Shown piece by piece: positions 5,804-7,017 of a stretch of 7,017 nucleotides of DNA. The position numbers were made by a program, and so were the translations under genes. Source of the stretch: an uncultured Eubacteriales bacterium (lineage in GTDB: Bacteria > Bacillota > Clostridia > Christensenellales > QAND01). The stretch lies in contig UREB01000086.1 of the NCBI GenBank assembly GCA_900546685.1, forward strand, positions 1 through 7,017, in the 5' to 3' direction. The notes beneath the pieces were generated by a model. The model ran no database searches, was not told the DNA's origin, and saw nothing but the letters and a program-made list of their open reading frames with translations. Each line of letters begins with the position of its first letter. Position 1 is the stretch's first letter.

Positions 5804-7017
5804 GACGCAGGTTTCGTTATTCGATCTGGACGATGACAAAGCGGCTATTGCATATTGCTGCGCCCGTTAAGGGCATGTTGGCGCTGTCCACCTTGACAAG
5901 CGTGGTGGGCAACCTTTCGCAGATGGGGCTGATGGGCTTCGGCGCGCTGTGGATTTTGGCCTGCGCAGGCAAGGTGGGCGGCTCTGCCGTGCTGTATGGC
6001 GTGCTCACCGGACTAAGCGGCCTGATCATCGTGCTGGGCCGGTATGGCGAAGGGGTAATTTCGCATGCGGCTTCCTACCGGCTGCTGGCCAATATGCGGG
6101 TGCATTTGTTTGAAACCATCCGCCGCCTGGCCCCTGCCTGCCTGATGGATCGGAAAAAGGGCGATTTGCTGAATATCGCGGTATCCGATATAGAGACGGT
6201 GGAGTTTTTCTTTGCGCATACCATCGGGCCGATGTTTACCGTGATCCTGCTGCCTTGTACGACGCTGGCACTGGCGCTGGTGTTCAGCCCGTTGTTTGCC
6301 GCGGTGCTGCTGCCCATTTACCTCATCGTCAGCATCGTGCTGCCGTTGATCGCCATCAAAGTAGGGCGGCCCATTGGCATGCGCTACCGCGAGCGGCTGG
6401 GAGAGATCAAATCCATGGTGCTGGAAAGCGTATACGGCATCAAGGATATTCAGATCTTTGGCGTGGCGGACGATCAGCTGGCCCGTATTTTGGCGCAGAA
6501 CAAGCAGGTGAACCGAGCCGCGCACGGCATTACGCTGCACCGGCAGACGGTTTCCTCGGCGCCGACGTTTTTTGTGTACCTGGCCCGCATTTTGATTTTG
6601 GTGGCGGCCACATATCTGGCGGCCAGCGGCCAGGCGAACCCTGTGGGCACCATCCTCATCTCGTTTTTGGCAACGGCGTCCTTTTCCTCTACGCAGTCGC
6701 TGACGATGGTGGTTTCCAGCCTGCTGGAAACCTATGCCGCCGCAGAGCGCCTGTTTACCCTGGAGGATACCCAACCGGAGGTAGAGGAGGCAGAGGAACC
6801 CTGTGAAATCGGGCCAATTGAAACCATCGATTTTGAAAACACTGGGTTTCAATATTCCAAGCAGGGAAAAAAGATTTTGGATGGCTTTACGCTGCATATC
6901 CAAAGGGGAGAAAAGATTGGCATTGTGGGAGAAAGCGGCATTGGGAAATCCACCGTGCTGCGCCTGCTGCTGCGGTTTTGGAACCCCACGGAGGGGGACA
7001 TTAAGCTCAACGGCGTA
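5800..7017 (+). CDS. ABC exporter half-transporter, CydC-like (cut at window end)
   Basis: This is the second half-transporter, with 406 residues visible and the 3' part beyond the window. The start ATG overlaps the preceding stop (ATGA) and has a strong GAGGAGGG six bases upstream. The membrane domain (about 20-310) contains KKGDLLNIAVSDIETVEFFF (119-138), which resembles the LLN...D(I/V)(D/E)T region of CydC. The coupling segment MVLESVYGIKDIQIFG (206-221) and the EXXXAAAERLF boundary (310-319) are typical of fused ABC exporters. An acidic linker (about 323-335) leads into the ATPase domain, where Walker A GESGIGKST (377-385) is intact. Signature, Walker B and H-loop lie outside, so it cannot be judged whether this subunit has a full or degenerate ATP site. 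It should pair with the CydD-like subunit. A minus-strand open frame over the same bases is a shadow. Confidence 0.88.
   Translation, partial: MRRRFRYSIWTMTKRLLHIAAPVKGMLALSTLTSVVGNLSQMGLMGFGALWILACAGKVGGSAVLYGVLTGLSGLIIVLGRYGEGVISHAASYRLLANMRVHLFETIRRLAPACLMDRKKGDLLNIAVSDIETVEFFFAHTIGPMFTVILLPCTTLALALVFSPLFAAVLLPIYLIVSIVLPLIAIKVGRPIGMRYRERLGEIKSMVLESVYGIKDIQIFGVADDQLARILAQNKQVNRAAHGITLHRQTVSSAPTFFVYLARILILVAATYLAASGQANPVGTILISFLATASFSSTQSLTMVVSSLLETYAAAERLFTLEDTQPEVEEAEEPCEIGPIETIDFENTGFQYSKQGKKILDGFTLHIQRGEKIGIVGESGIGKSTVLRLLLRFWNPTEGDIKLNGV

Noticed and set aside
6013..6903. A 296-residue open frame on the minus strand
   Set aside because: It is fully antisense to the CydC-like gene, whose plus-strand product has clear family motifs. 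The antisense product is rich in Gln, Arg and His, as expected for a shadow frame.
1..7017. tRNA, rRNA, CRISPR array, insertion sequence, integrase or phage genes
   Set aside because: Nothing with the needed repeats, clover-leaf sequence, transposase motifs or terminal repeats was seen in either strand.

Overview
The window looks like chromosomal DNA from a Gram-positive anaerobe of the Clostridia type (Firmicutes). The coding sequence is moderately GC-rich, while the control regions are AT-rich. The genes have purine-rich ribosome binding sites and vegetative TTGACA/TATAAT-type promoter elements. The protein types are common in gut Clostridia: a lipoprotein, a macro-domain hydrolase, a MarR/MATE pair and a paired ABC exporter. 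The assignment is an impression from gene content and signals; no rRNA or other marker gene is present.

Left arm (1-1936, + strand): a 250-residue protein I do not recognise (7-759, possibly starting upstream of the window) overlaps by one base the start of a lipoprotein gene (759-1407). The lipoprotein gene is broken: reading it through needs four changes of frame, at least three of which look like single-base losses in short runs. Twenty-two bases later comes an intact 168-residue macro-domain protein of the O-acetyl-ADP-ribose deacetylase type (1430-1936). The three point the same way and were probably one transcription unit. A perfect 14-bp hairpin with A/T flanks (1941-1972) ends this unit and also the unit arriving from the opposite strand.

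Middle (1976-3878, - strand): a MarR-family regulator (3327-3782) and a MATE-family multidrug efflux pump (1976-3334) overlap by 8 bases. They are read from a promoter with perfect -35 and -10 hexamers (TTGACA, 16 bases, TATAAT). Just downstream of that promoter's -10 lies a nested inverted repeat (3818-3842) that is well placed to be the regulator's own operator. This is the usual layout of a self-repressed drug-efflux operon.

Right arm (about 3904-7017, + strand): a divergent promoter with an inverted repeat between its -35 and -10 elements drives two ABC half-transporters with fused membrane and ATPase domains. They overlap by 4 bases (ATGA). The first (4049-5803) resembles CydD and the second (5800 to the window end, cut off just after its Walker A motif) resembles CydC. 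Together they should form one heterodimeric exporter. No cytochrome bd genes are visible beside them, so the substrate is uncertain.

No tRNA, rRNA, CRISPR array, insertion sequence or phage gene was seen. Nothing here clearly amounts to a new biological system. The points most worth checking are the multiply frameshifted lipoprotein gene, the two candidate operators between the divergent promoters, and the unrecognised first protein.
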